From Bog-756 sp052326605 (GTDB taxonomy: Bacteria > Actinomycetota > Acidimicrobiia > Acidimicrobiales > RAAP-2): a stretch of 64,000 nt of DNA. Where the stretch lies: the NCBI GenBank assembly GCA_052326605.1, contig JBKQMB010000074.1, positions 1 through 64,000 of the forward strand. The letters run 5' to 3'. The translations under genes were made by a program, and so were the position numbers. Positions 8,322-18,300 of this stretch are shown one piece after another (position 1 is the stretch's first letter; each line of letters starts with the position of its first letter). Below the pieces are notes generated by a model that had not been told where the DNA came from, ran no database searches, and worked only from the letters and a program-made list of their open reading frames with translations.

Positions 8322-9643
8322 GCGCCACCGATACCAGGCCGGCGGTGCCGCAGCCGGTGGATCCGCCTCCGGCCGCCGTGCCCGAGCAGGTGAAGTCGCC
8401 GAAGCGGTCGGTGGTCGAGCTGGTGGCGGCGGTGGGCTTGATCATCCTGGTGGCGGTGGTGGCCGGGCTCACCGATCTGCTCATCGTGATCGCCTGCATC
8501 GTCGTCATGATCATGGTGCACGAGCTCGGCCACCTGCTGGCCGCCAAACGCGGTGGCATGAAGGTGACCGAGTACTTCCTCGGCTTCGGCCCCCGCCTCT
8601 GGTCCTTCCGACGGGGGGAGACCGAGTACGGGATCAAGGCCTTCCCGCTCGGCGGGTACGTGAAGATCCCCGGAATGACCAACCTGGAGGAGGTGGACCC
8701 CGCCGACGAGGCCCGCACCTATCGCCAACAACCGTTCCATGCCCGACTCCTCGTGGCCGTGGCTGGATCAGCCATGCACTTCCTGATGGCCTTCGTCCTG
8801 CTTTGGGCGCTGCTGGCCCTGGTCGGGGTGCCCAACGCCGACCAGGTGCAGATCCAGGGGGTCGCCCCCGTCGGCGGGAAACCGGGACCGGCAGTGGTGG
8901 CGGGGATCCAGCCGGGCGATGTGGTGGTGTCGATCGACGGCAAGCCCGTCGCCGGCAACCTGGGGGCGTTCACCGGCACCGTCCGGGACCACCCCGGCAC
9001 ACCGGTCACCTTGGTCGTCGATCGCGGTGGGCGGACCCGAACGCTCACCGTGACCCCGGCCGACGGCCGAAGCGTGCACGAGGCGGGTGTGGTCGCACCC
9101 ACAGGTGACGCTCCGTACGGCGTCATCGGCGTCAGCCTCGGCTCACCGGTCGAGCGGGCGACGCCCCTCCATGCCCTGGCCTCCACCGGGTCCGACCTGG
9201 TGCACTTCAGCTGGGCATCGATCGTGGGTGTAGGGCATCTCTTCTCGCCCAGCGGCGTGGTCCAGCGATTCCACCAGGTGACCAACGCCAAGGCGGCTCA
9301 GCAGGCGGCGGCCAACGGCACCCGGGTCGAGTCCATCGTGGGGGCGGTGCGCACCGCCGGCCAGGCCGCGCAGGCCGGCATCGGGGACCTCCTGCTCATC
9401 CTCATCTCCATCAACCTCTTCGTGGGGATCTTCAACCTCTTCCCGATGCTGCCCCTCGACGGCGGCCATGTGGCCATCGCGGTCTACGAGAAGATCCGCA
9501 CCGGCCGGCGCAGGGTGATGTACCACGCCGACGTGGCCAAGCTGCTGCCGTTCACCTGGCTCATGCTCACGTTCCTCGGCGTGCTGTTCGCCACGTCACT
9601 CTTGACCGACATCCTCCACCCCATGGCCAACCCCTTCGGCTGA
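8318..9643 (+). CDS. rseP: Site-2 zinc metalloprotease RseP/RasP
   Basis: Intramembrane protease that cuts transmembrane substrates such as anti-sigma factors. A short Pro-rich N-terminus is followed by a membrane segment carrying HELGH (residues 68-72), the zinc site. One PDZ domain follows (about 170-260, with VVAGIQPGDVVVSIDGKPV). The second conserved membrane motif, FNLFPMLPLDGGH near residue 370, supplies the third zinc ligand. The 441 residues fit a single-PDZ actinobacterial type. It starts at GTG 8318 inside the dxr stop. The dxr-rseP-ispG order is conserved in Actinomycetota. Confidence 0.95.
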   Translation: MSATDTRPAVPQPVDPPPAAVPEQVKSPKRSVVELVAAVGLIILVAVVAGLTDLLIVIACIVVMIMVHELGHLLAAKRGGMKVTEYFLGFGPRLWSFRRGETEYGIKAFPLGGYVKIPGMTNLEEVDPADEARTYRQQPFHARLLVAVAGSAMHFLMAFVLLWALLALVGVPNADQVQIQGVAPVGGKPGPAVVAGIQPGDVVVSIDGKPVAGNLGAFTGTVRDHPGTPVTLVVDRGGRTRTLTVTPADGRSVHEAGVVAPTGDAPYGVIGVSLGSPVERATPLHALASTGSDLVHFSWASIVGVGHLFSPSGVVQRFHQVTNAKAAQQAAANGTRVESIVGAVRTAGQAAQAGIGDLLLILISINLFVGIFNLFPMLPLDGGHVAIAVYEKIRTGRRRVMYHADVAKLLPFTWLMLTFLGVLFATSLLTDILHPMANPFG

Positions 9644-9694
9644 GGCCCCGTCGTCGCCCCCGGCCCACGGCGATGGGCTCGGGGTGGGCCGCCC

Positions 9695-9700
9695 TAGCAT
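9695..9700 (+). promoter_or_regulatory. -10 element of a probable leaderless ispG transcript
   Basis: TAGCAT is followed by six bases and then ATG 9707. There is no Shine-Dalgarno in the gap. Confidence 0.45.
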
Positions 9701-9706
9701 GGGGGC

Positions 9707-10954
9707 ATGGGACGAGCGGCCTGGACACTCACCGAGCGGCGGCCCACCCGTCAGATCCACGTCGGTGGAGTGGCCGTCGGGGGTGGGGCGCCGGTCACCG
9801 TGCAGTCGATGACCACGACCAAGACGGCCGATGCCGAGGCCACCCTCGCCCAGATCTACGCACTGGCCGCGGCCGGGGCCGACCTGGTGCGGTGCACCTG
9901 CAACGAAGAGGCAGCCGCCGAAGGCCTGGCCCGCATCGTTCCCCGTTCGCCGGTGCCGATCATCGCCGACATCCACTTCCACCACGAGATGGCACTGGCC
10001 GCCCTCGATGCGGGTGTGCAGGGCCTCCGGCTCAACCCGGGCAACCTGCGCAAGGAGGCCGAGATCAAGCAGGTGGCGGCCGAGGCCAAGGACCGGGGGG
10101 TGCCGATCCGCATCGGGGTGAACGCCGGGTCGCTCCACCCCGACCTGTACAAGCGGTTCGGCGGGGCCACACCCGAGGCGCTGGTCGAGTCGGCGCGGAT
10201 GGAGTTGGCCTACTTCTCCGAGGTCGGCTTCGACGACGTGAAGATCTCGGTGAAGGCGTCGTCGGTTCCGCTGATGATCGACTCCTACCGGCTGGCGTCG
10301 GAGACCTTCGACCACCCGTTGCACCTCGGGGTCACCGAGGCCGGGCCGCCGCCCGCCGGGCTGCTCAAGGGAACCGCGGGGATCGCCACCCTGCTGGCCG
10401 AGGGGATCGGGGACACCATCCGGTACTCGCTCACCGCTGACCCGGTCGAGGAGGCGCGGGCCGGCCGCCAGCTCCTCGAGGCCCTCGGACTGCGCGAGCG
10501 CAAGGGGCTGGATCTCATCGCCTGCCCGAGCTGCGGTCGGGCGGAGATCGACGTCATCGCCGTGGCCAGGGCCGCCCAGGAGGCGCTGGAGAACCGCAAC
10601 CTGCCCATCCAGGTGGCGGTGATGGGCTGCGTGGTCAACGGGCCCGGTGAGGCCCGTGAGGCGGACATCGGGATCGCCGCCGGCCGGAAGCGCGGCCATC
10701 TCTTCATCAAGGGGAAGATCGTCCGGGTCGTGCCGGAGGACGAAATGGTCGATGCCCTGGTATCGGAGGCCGAGCGGCTGGTGGCCGAGGGGGTGGAGGC
10801 CAGGTTGGCTGCGGCCGACTCCGGCGCCGAGGCCGAGGCCGAGGCCGACCGGCGCGAGCTGCTCGACACCCAGGGCACCGATGCGAACGCATCCGAGACC
10901 AAGGTGGCCCTGATCCGGAAGCGGTTCGGCGAGGAGCCACCGGCGGACAGCTGA
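9707..10954 (+). CDS. ispG: (E)-4-hydroxy-3-methylbut-2-enyl-diphosphate synthase
   Basis: Penultimate MEP-pathway enzyme (GcpE), a 4Fe-4S protein that converts MEcPP to HMBPP. The TIM-barrel start has VTVQSMTTTKTAD, then ADIHFHHEMA and LRLNPGNL. The cluster cysteines are in LIACPSCGR (about residues 273-276) and MGCVVNGPGE (about 308). A 45-residue Ala/Glu-rich tail ends the 415-residue protein. ATG 9707 has a TAGCAT -10 six bases away, indicating a leaderless transcript separate from rseP. Confidence 0.97.
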   Translation: MGRAAWTLTERRPTRQIHVGGVAVGGGAPVTVQSMTTTKTADAEATLAQIYALAAAGADLVRCTCNEEAAAEGLARIVPRSPVPIIADIHFHHEMALAALDAGVQGLRLNPGNLRKEAEIKQVAAEAKDRGVPIRIGVNAGSLHPDLYKRFGGATPEALVESARMELAYFSEVGFDDVKISVKASSVPLMIDSYRLASETFDHPLHLGVTEAGPPPAGLLKGTAGIATLLAEGIGDTIRYSLTADPVEEARAGRQLLEALGLRERKGLDLIACPSCGRAEIDVIAVARAAQEALENRNLPIQVAVMGCVVNGPGEAREADIGIAAGRKRGHLFIKGKIVRVVPEDEMVDALVSEAERLVAEGVEARLAAADSGAEAEAEADRRELLDTQGTDANASETKVALIRKRFGEEPPADS

Positions 10955-11016
10955 CCAGTCGGCCCGGTCGGCCAGCGGGCCGCCCGCCGGCGTTCGGGCG
11001 CCTCGGGGTCGGACAG

Positions 11017-11022
11017 TAGGAT
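11017..11022 (+). promoter_or_regulatory. -10 element of a probable leaderless proS transcript
   Basis: TAGGAT ends eight bases before ATG 11031, with no ribosome-binding site between. No T-box or other leader is possible in so short a distance. Confidence 0.4.
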
Positions 11023-11030
11023 CTGCGCCC

Positions 11031-12749
11031 ATGCGCATGTCTCGGCTCCTGGTCCGCACCCTGCGAGAGGCGCCGGCCGATGCCGAGGTGGCTAGCCACC
11101 AGCTGCTGGTACGGGGCGGGTACATCCGGCGCCTCGCCTCGGGTATCTACACCTTCCTGCCGTTGGGACTGCGGGTGCTGCACAACGTGGAGCGGATCAT
11201 CCGCGAGGAGCTCGACCGGTCCGGCTGCCAGGAGCTGCTGCTGCCCGCGTTGCACCCCATCGAGCTGTGGCAGGAGAGCGGTCGGGCCGCGCTCTTCGGG
11301 AGCGATGCGCTTCCAGCCATGACCGTCGACGCCCGGGGCGGGACTTTCGTGCTCGGCCCGACCCACGAAGAGGTGGTGACGGTCACCGTGGGCCCGGAGG
11401 TCGACTCCTACCGCCAGCTCCCCCTGACCGTCTACCAGATCCAGGTCAAGTTCCGCGACGAGGCCAGGCCCCGGTTCGGGCTGCTGCGGACGAGGGAGCT
11501 GATCATGGCCGATGCCTACTCCTTCGACGTGGACAAAGAGGCCATGCAGGAGTCGTACCGCACCGTCTTCGATGCCTACCTGAGGATCTTCGACCGGCTC
11601 GGCCTCGAGGCCACCCCGGTGGAGGCGGCCTCCGGGGCCATCGGCGGCGACGTCAACCATGAGTTCATGGTCCCCTCCGCCGTTGGCGAGGACCACTTCG
11701 TCTCGTGCCCGGCCTGCGGGTACGCCGCCAACGTGGAGGCGGCGATCAGGGGTGGGGCCGGCGGCGCTCCCACGGAAGATGGGGCCGACGGGGGGGCGCC
11801 GGTGGTCGAACATCACACGCCGGAGCGCCCTGGGATCGACGACGTGGTCGCCTTCTTCGCAGGCGACGGGGTGACCGCCGGCGACCTGCTGAAGAGCATG
11901 GCCGTGTTCGACGCCGGAGGACGTCCGTCGCTGGTGCTGCTGGCCGGCGACCGCGAGGCGCGCCTGCCGGTCGGATGGCGGCTCTTCGAGGACGACGAGT
12001 TCGTAGACCACCCGTCACTGGTCAAGGGGTACATCGGACCTACCGGCCAGCAGGAGCACGGGATCCGGGTGATTGCCGACTTCGGCGTCGCCCGGCCCGG
12101 CCCGTGGATCACGGGAGCCAACCGACACGACCACCATGTGAGCGGCGCACTCCTCGGCCGCGACTTCGCCGTGGACGAGTGGGGGTCGTTCGTCGAGGTC
12201 ACCACCGGTGATCCGTGCCCACGGTGCGGCGAGCCCGTCGGACTGGTCCGCTCGGTGGAGGCCGCACACACCTTCCAGCTCGGGTACAAGTACTCCGAGG
12301 TGATGCCCGGGTCGAACTTCGTGACCGAGGACGGGAGCGAGGCGATTTTCTCGATGGCCTGCTACGGCATGGGCGTCAGCCGCCTGCTGGCGGTGGTGTC
12401 CGAGGAGAACCACGACGACCGGGGACTGGTGTGGCCGGCCGAGGTTGCCCCCTTCCAGGTCCACCTGGCCGCGCTCGGGGCCGGCCGGGTGCCGGAGGTG
12501 GCCATGGCGGCCGACCGGCTGTACGAACGGCTGACGACCGCCGGCGTGGAGGTGCTCTATGACGACCGGGACGTGTCGCCCGGCGTCAAGTTCGCAGATG
12601 CCGATCTGCTCGGGGTCCCGGTGCGCATGGTCGTGGGGGCCAAGGGGCTCTCCCGAGGAGTGGTGGAATGGCGCTCGCGTGCCACCGGGGAGGAACGCGA
12701 ACTGCCCCTGGATGCCGTGGTGGAGGAACTGGCCGGCCTCAGGTCGTAG
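11031..12749 (+). CDS. proS: Prolyl-tRNA synthetase
   Basis: Class II synthetase that charges tRNA-Pro. Motif 1 lies in the N-terminal ~70 residues (RGGYIRRLASGIYTFLPLG), motif 2 around FRDEARPRFGLLRTREL, and motif 3 in CYGMGVSRLLAVV. An inserted YbaK-like editing region occupies about 225-390, and an HGTP anticodon-binding domain ends the protein. The 572 residues fit the bacterial ProS type. It is read from ATG 11031, probably leaderless. Confidence 0.97.
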   Translation: MRMSRLLVRTLREAPADAEVASHQLLVRGGYIRRLASGIYTFLPLGLRVLHNVERIIREELDRSGCQELLLPALHPIELWQESGRAALFGSDALPAMTVDARGGTFVLGPTHEEVVTVTVGPEVDSYRQLPLTVYQIQVKFRDEARPRFGLLRTRELIMADAYSFDVDKEAMQESYRTVFDAYLRIFDRLGLEATPVEAASGAIGGDVNHEFMVPSAVGEDHFVSCPACGYAANVEAAIRGGAGGAPTEDGADGGAPVVEHHTPERPGIDDVVAFFAGDGVTAGDLLKSMAVFDAGGRPSLVLLAGDREARLPVGWRLFEDDEFVDHPSLVKGYIGPTGQQEHGIRVIADFGVARPGPWITGANRHDHHVSGALLGRDFAVDEWGSFVEVTTGDPCPRCGEPVGLVRSVEAAHTFQLGYKYSEVMPGSNFVTEDGSEAIFSMACYGMGVSRLLAVVSEENHDDRGLVWPAEVAPFQVHLAALGAGRVPEVAMAADRLYERLTTAGVEVLYDDRDVSPGVKFADADLLGVPVRMVVGAKGLSRGVVEWRSRATGEERELPLDAVVEELAGLRS

Positions 12750-12848
12750 CTTCCGGCGACGATGCCCTGCTCGGTCGGCCGGGTGCGGAGCGCCCGGCAC
12801 TCACGGTTGTCCACAGGCGGAACCGGGGGGAATCCGCACGTCAGGCCG

Positions 12849-12877
12849 TTTACGCCGGGAACGGGCGCTGCTATACT
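12849..12877 (+). promoter_or_regulatory. Promoter of the rimP-nusA-infB operon
   Basis: TTTACG (12849-12854) and TATACT (12872-12877) are separated by exactly 17 bases, a very good sigma-70/SigA-type promoter for so GC-rich a genome. The start would be near 12884, giving a leader of about 175 bases before rimP. Confidence 0.75.
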
Positions 12878-12918
12878 TTCGGATCTGCCGTTCGGTTGGA
12901 GTGGAGTGACGCTGATGG

Positions 12919-12949
12919 AGCGTGGGCGGACAGCCCACGCTTTTGTTTT
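12919..12949 (+). terminator. Intrinsic terminator/attenuator in the rimP leader
   Basis: A perfect nine-base-pair stem (AGCGTGGGC with GCCCACGCT) closes a five-base loop and is followed directly by TTTGTTTT. It lies about 35 bases after the predicted start and 110 bases before rimP, so it can only stop transcripts meant for rimP-nusA-infB. That position argues for regulated attenuation, perhaps feedback by NusA. It is too far from the proS stop (170 bases, past a new promoter) to be simply the proS terminator. Confidence 0.75.
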
Positions 12950-13058
12950 GGTCCAGAACACTCCCGCCGAGGGTGCAGAGCAGGTCGTATCAGCCGAGCC
13001 GATCACGCGCGACAGGCATCAAAACCGCCGACAAGGACACAGGAAGGAGGCAGCACGG

Positions 13059-13619
13059 ATGGTCGAGGATCTCTTTGCCACCCTCCAACCGGTGATGGCC
13101 GCCGCTCAACTCGAGCTGGTCGACGTCGAGCTGAAGTCGGGGGTGCTCCTGGTTACCGTCGATCGCGCCGGTGGCGTCGACCTCGAGGCGTTGACGGACG
13201 CCAACCGGGCAGCCTCCACCCTCCTCGACGAGCTGGATCCGATTCCGGGGAAGTACTCGCTGGAGGTGTCGAGTCCGGGTATCGAGCGGACCCTGCGCAC
13301 ACCGGCCCACTTCGTGAAGGCGGTGGGCGAGATGGTGACGGTCAAGACGCGTCCCCAGGTGCCCGGGGACCGGAGGCTCCGCGGTCGGCTGCTGGCTGCC
13401 GACGACGAGGGGTTCGAACTGGCCATTGACGGCGCGGCCGAGAGGCGGGTCCGACTGTCCTACCCGGACATCGATCGGGCCCGGACGGTGTTCGTCTGGG
13501 GGCCCGAACCGCGTCCCGGAGGGGGCAGGTCGGCTGGCTCCACCAAGAAGAGCGCCACGCAGCGGAAGTCAGAGCCGACGAAGACGACGGAGAAGAGGAA
13601 GCAGGTCGTTACCCCATGA
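13059..13619 (+). CDS. rimP: Ribosome maturation factor RimP
   Basis: Assists 30S subunit assembly. The N-terminal domain includes LELVDVELKSGVLLVTVD and the characteristic YSLEVSSPGIERTLRTPAHF; the C-terminal SH3-like domain follows, then a Lys/Thr/Ser-rich basic tail of ~35 residues (186 in total). ATG 13059 has GGAAGGAGG at 13042-13050. The frame is open well upstream, through the leader terminator (ATG 12915), but the family N-terminus and the ribosome-binding site fix the start here. The stop overlaps nusA (ATGA). Confidence 0.95.
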   Translation: MVEDLFATLQPVMAAAQLELVDVELKSGVLLVTVDRAGGVDLEALTDANRAASTLLDELDPIPGKYSLEVSSPGIERTLRTPAHFVKAVGEMVTVKTRPQVPGDRRLRGRLLAADDEGFELAIDGAAERRVRLSYPDIDRARTVFVWGPEPRPGGGRSAGSTKKSATQRKSEPTKTTEKRKQVVTP

Positions 13620-14968
13620 GCAAGACGAACTTCGAATTCCTTGATGCGCTCGGCCAGATCGCACGGGACAAGGGAATTTCCGTGGAGACCCTCCTCGACG
13701 CACTGGCCAACGCGCTGGTGGCGGCCTACAAGCGGCGTCCCGACGCGGCCGAGGAGGCCGTGGTCACCATCGATCCGGAGTCGGGTGAGATCCGGGTCTA
13801 CGGGCAAGAGCTCGACGAGGACAGCAACGTGATCCGCGAATGGGACGACACCCCCGACGACTTCGGTCGGATCGCGGCGCAGACGGCCAAGCAGGTCATC
13901 CTGCAGCGGATTCGGGAGGTGGAGCGCGACCTCAAGTACGAGGAGTACGCGGGCCGGGAGGGTGACATCGTGACGGGGATCGTGCAGCAGACCGACAACC
14001 GCTACACCCTCCTTGACCTGGGAAAGGTCGAGGCACTTCTGCCCCAGGCGGAGCAGGTCTCCTATGAGCGGTACGAGCACGGGGCCCGGCTCAAGGCCTA
14101 CATCGTCGAGGTGCGAAAGACCACCAAGGGCCCCCAGATCGTGGTCAGCCGTAGCCATCCGGGTTTGATCAAGCGCCTGTTCGAGCTCGAGGTTCCCGAG
14201 ATCTCGTCGGGAGCGGTGGAGATCAAGGCCGCAGCCCGTGAGCCCGGCCACCGCACGAAGATAGCGGTGTGGTCGAACGACCCTAACGTGGATCCCGTGG
14301 GGGCCTGTGTGGGCGCCCGGGGTTCGCGGGTCCGGATGGTCACCAACGAGTTGCGCGGCGAGCGGGTCGATGTGGTGCCGTACTCCGATGACCCGGTGGA
14401 GCTGATCCAGTCGGCGCTGGCCCCGGCGCGTGTGCGCGAGGTGCGGCTCGACGACGAGACCGGTACGGCCACCGTCATCGTCAGCGACTACCAGCTCTCG
14501 TTGGCCATCGGCAAGGAAGGTCAGAACGCCCGGTTGGCGGCCAGGTTGACCGGATGGCGGATCGACATCAAGAGCGAGACGCAGCTGGCCGACGAGGAGT
14601 CCGGCTACGCCGGCGAGGAGTGGGCGGAGGGCGAGTGGATCCAGAACGAATCCGGCGAGATGGTCTGGCAGCCGGCCGAGGGCGGCACCGCGGTGTCCGC
14701 CACCGAGTGGTCGCAAGGGGCTGAGGGTGCCGAAGAGGTCCCTGGTGCCGTCGACGAGACCGCCACGGGGTCGGGTGAGGCCACTGCCACTGCCACTGCC
14801 ACCGAGGCCGTCACCGCCGACGAGACCGCCACCGAGGCCGCCACCGCCGACGAGACCGCAGCCACCTCGACCGAGACCGCCTCCGAGCCGGTCGAGCCGG
14901 TCGCTTCCGAAGCGGCCGGTGGCGACGAGGGTTCCGAGGGGAGCTCGGCCGAGGAGGGTTCCGCATAG
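13616..14968 (+). CDS. nusA: Transcription termination/antitermination factor NusA
   Basis: RNA-polymerase-binding factor for pausing, termination and rRNA antitermination. An N-terminal polymerase-binding domain (1-130) is followed by S1 (about 133-200, from GDIVTGIVQQ) and the KH1/KH2 pair (200-350), with VGACVGARGSRV and LSLAIGKEGQNARLAARLTGW as the two KH signatures. The last ~100 residues are a repetitive acidic tail of Glu, Thr, Ala and Asp, replacing the helical repeats of E. coli NusA. Coupled to rimP by a 4-base overlap. Confidence 0.97.
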   Translation: MSKTNFEFLDALGQIARDKGISVETLLDALANALVAAYKRRPDAAEEAVVTIDPESGEIRVYGQELDEDSNVIREWDDTPDDFGRIAAQTAKQVILQRIREVERDLKYEEYAGREGDIVTGIVQQTDNRYTLLDLGKVEALLPQAEQVSYERYEHGARLKAYIVEVRKTTKGPQIVVSRSHPGLIKRLFELEVPEISSGAVEIKAAAREPGHRTKIAVWSNDPNVDPVGACVGARGSRVRMVTNELRGERVDVVPYSDDPVELIQSALAPARVREVRLDDETGTATVIVSDYQLSLAIGKEGQNARLAARLTGWRIDIKSETQLADEESGYAGEEWAEGEWIQNESGEMVWQPAEGGTAVSATEWSQGAEGAEEVPGAVDETATGSGEATATATATEAVTADETATEAATADETAATSTETASEPVEPVASEAAGGDEGSEGSSAEEGSA

Positions 14969-14973
14969 CTCCG

Positions 14974-15258
14974 CTGAGGACCTGCATCGGGTGCCGACGG
15001 ACGTGCTCCGCCGGCCAGCTGATTCGGGTGGTGCGGCAGGGTGACGCCTCGCTCCAGGTCGGCCTGCATCAGCCCGGCCGGGGTGCGTGGCTCTGTAGGG
15101 ACTCGCCTGGGTGTTTCGATCGGGCGGTGAAGCGGCAGGCGTTCGATCGGGCCTTCCATGAGCGGGTCGGGTGTGCCGAGTTAGACCAGTTGAGGAATGC
15201 GTTGCGATTGCGACCCGGAGGGTTGCCAGAGGCGGGCTCGGAGGGTCCGGTGCCGTGA
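14974..15258 (+). CDS. ylxR: YlxR-family RNA-binding protein (DUF448), non-canonical start
   Basis: Small protein always found between nusA and infB; family members bind RNA or DNA and may regulate. The frame reads RTCIGCRRTCSAGQLIRV, then PGRGAWLC, the two DUF448 signatures. No ATG, GTG or TTG lies between the in-frame stop at 14776 and GTG 15028, and that GTG would remove the first signature. Candidates are CTG 14974 (used here) or ATA 14965, which is six bases after GAGGAGGG (14951-14958) and overlaps the nusA stop. Translation is probably coupled to nusA. A sequence error is the alternative. Confidence 0.75.
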   Translation: MRTCIGCRRTCSAGQLIRVVRQGDASLQVGLHQPGRGAWLCRDSPGCFDRAVKRQAFDRAFHERVGCAELDQLRNALRLRPGGLPEAGSEGPVP

Positions 15259-15327
15259 TGTGCGAGGATAGAGGGTCGTATGTGCGTGTCTGCATGTGCG
15301 ACATCGAATGAAGGGCAGTAACAGCCG

Positions 15328-18300
15328 TTGCCGAAGAAGATCCGCGTCTACGAGCTCGCTCATGAGCTCGGCCTGACCAACAAAGAGGCGCTTGACCTCT
15401 GCCTGTCCCTCGGGATGGGTGTGAAGAGCCATTCGTCGTCCATCGAGGACGCCCAGGCCGACCGCGCCCGCCGAAAGGCCGACCGGGAGGGCCTCCGACG
15501 ACCGGTGCAGCCGGAGGAGCCTGCACCTCCGGCCAAGAAGGCTGCCGCCACGAAGACGGCCGGGGCAAAGAAGCCGGCTCCTGCGGGAGCGGTCGGCGGA
15601 ACTGCAGAGCCCGCTCCGAATACGGTCGCCGAGCCCGCTACCGATACCGGCAGTCCGGCCGGGGCCGGCCCGGAGGCGCCGTCGACGCCTCCGATCAAGC
15701 GCTCCGGTACGAGGCTGATCACCAGCCGTCCTGCCTCCGAGCATCCGGCCGCAGCGGCGCCTTCCCGTGCCTCGTCGGCGCCGATGCCCGCGGCTCCTGC
15801 CGCGGCTCCGACATCTGCGCCGACGCCGACGCCGACGGTACCTCTGGCCCCTCCGTTGGCCCCTGCCGCCCAGGCTCCGCCCTCGCCGAGACCGGCCCCC
15901 GCACCGGTGGCCCCTGTCGTCCAGGCTCCGCCCACGCCGAGACCGGCTCCCGCTCCGGTTGCCGCCGCGGCCCCTGCCGCGCCTGCGGCTGCGCCGGCCG
16001 CACCCGTCGTGGCCGCTGTACTCGCCGCACCCGTCGTGGCCGCTGCGCCGACCGCACCCGCCGCAACGCAGCCCCCTGCCCCTGTCGGCGGTGTGCCCAC
16101 GCCGCCCTCGTCGGCTCCGGCCCGTCCTCCGACGAGCGCCTCGGGACGGCCGATCCCGCCTCCGCCCGGAGGACCGCCCCGATCGGTCACGGGCAAGCCC
16201 ATACCTCCACCGCCCGGAGCGGGTGGTCGTCGTGCCACCCCTGGTGCCACGCGCCCCGGGGGATCGAGCGGATACACCGGCCGCCCTGGCGGGCCCGGCT
16301 CCAGTGGCAGCCGACCCGGCGCAGGGCCCCGCACCGGCGGCCCCGCTGGGGGAGCACCTAGCACCGGCTACGGAGGCCGCCCCGGCGGCGGAACCGGTGG
16401 TGGATACGCAGGTCGTCCCGGTGGCGGTCCCGGTGGCGGTCCCGGTGGCGGCGGACCCGGTGGTGGTCCCGGAGGCCGCGGTGGGCCCGGTGTGGGCCGT
16501 GGGCGTCCCAACCAGCGCCGACCGCGTCGTCGCCGTCGCAACCTCGAAGAGCTCGAGCCGACGCAACTGACCGCTTACGCGCCGTCGACGGCACCCGTCC
16601 CCGACATGGAGGTCATCGTCGAACGCGGTTCCACCGCGCGCGACCTGGGCCCGAAGCTGAACCGGTCCGCCGGCGACGTCATCCGCTTCCTGCTGTTACA
16701 GGGGGAGATGGTGACGGCCACCCAGTCACTCACCGACGACATGATCCTCCTGTTCGCGGCCGAGCTCGGGGCGGAGGTCCGCCTGGTCGACCCCGGCGAG
16801 GAGCGCGAGGCCGAATTACTGGCCAAGTTCTTCGACGAGGACGAAGAGGAAGAGGACGAGGCCGATCTGCGCCCACGGCCGCCGGTGGTCACCGTCATGG
16901 GCCACGTCGACCACGGCAAGACACTGCTGCTCGATCGCATCCGATCGGCCAACGTCGTTGCCGGCGAGGCCGGTGGGATCACCCAGCACATCGGTGCGTA
17001 CCAGGTCGAATGGAACGGGCATCCGATCACCTTCATCGACACGCCGGGTCACGAGGCCTTCACCGCCATGCGAGCGCGTGGGGCCGAGGTCACCGACATC
17101 GTGGTGCTGGTGGTGGCCGCTGATGACGGCGTCATGCCGCAGACCATCGAGGCGATCAACCACGCCAGGGCGGCCGATGTGCCGATCGTGGTGGCTGTCA
17201 ACAAGGTGGACCGCGAGGAGGCCGACCCCAACAGGGTGCTCCAGCAACTGTCCGAGCACGGTCTGGTCCCAGAGGCCTGGGGCGGCGACATCATCACGGT
17301 GGAGATCTCGGCGCTCCAGAACCTAGGCATCGACGACCTCCTGGAGCAGATCGTCCTGGTCGCCGAGGTGGAGGAGCTGGTGGCCAGTCCCGAGGGACGG
17401 GCGCGCGGTGTCGTGCTCGAGGCGGAACTCGAGATCGGACGGGGCCCTGTGGCTTCGGTCATCGTGGAACACGGCACCCTCCGGGTCGGCGACCCCATCG
17501 TGGCCGGCGCGGCATGGGGCAAGGTCAAGGCCCTGGTCGACGACCGCGGCGACCAGATCAAGGAGGCTCCGCCCTCCACTCCGGTGCAGGTGCTCGGGTT
17601 CTCCGAGCCGCCCGAGGCAGGCGACGAGTTCCGGGTCGCCCCTGAGCTGGCGCAGGCCCGCACCATCGGCGAGGCCCGTGCTCATCGGTACCGGGTGGCC
17701 GGCCATGTCCCAGCGGCCACGTCGGCACTGGGCGGGGCCAAGCTCGAGGACCTGTTCGAGCAGATCCAGCGCGGTGAGACCGCCACCCTCAACCTGATCC
17801 TCAAGGCCGATGTCCGCGGCTCGCTCGAAGCAGTGACCGAGAGCCTGCGCAAGCTCGAGCGTGAGGACGTCAAGCTCAGCTTCGTCCACCGAGGAGTGGG
17901 AGGGATCACCGAGTCCGACGTGGAACTGGCTCAGGCGTCGAATGCCACCATCATCGGCTTCAACGTCCGGCCCGATCGGCGCTCACGCGAGATGGCGGCC
18001 AAGGCCGACGTGGAGATCCGCACCTACGAGATCATCTACAAGCTGCTCGAGGATCTCGAGGCGGCCATGCTCGGAATGCTCTCGCCCGTCTACGAAGAGG
18101 TGGTCACCGGCGAGGCCGAGGTGCGCCAGGTGTTCCGGGTGCCCCGCATCGGGGCCATCGCCGGGTGTTACGTCCGGGAGGGCGTCATCACCCGCGGTTC
18201 GAAGGTCCGGTTCCTCCGCGACGGTGTGGTCATCTGGAAGGGTGCCATCACCTCGCTCCGGCGGTTCAAGGACGACGCCCGGGAGGTGCAGGCCGGGTTC

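Noticed and set aside
12915..13058. In-frame upstream start for rimP at ATG 12915, within the leader terminator.
   Set aside because: It would add ~48 residues unlike any RimP, and ATG 13059 has a strong GGAAGGAGG and the right family N-terminus.
13460..15568. Very long open frame antisense to nusA (about 700 codons), with other long antisense frames over cdsA, dxr, ispG and proS.
   Set aside because: Composition is Arg/Gly/His-rich with no family, and each lies exactly over a well-identified gene. This is the expected shadow of high third-position GC.
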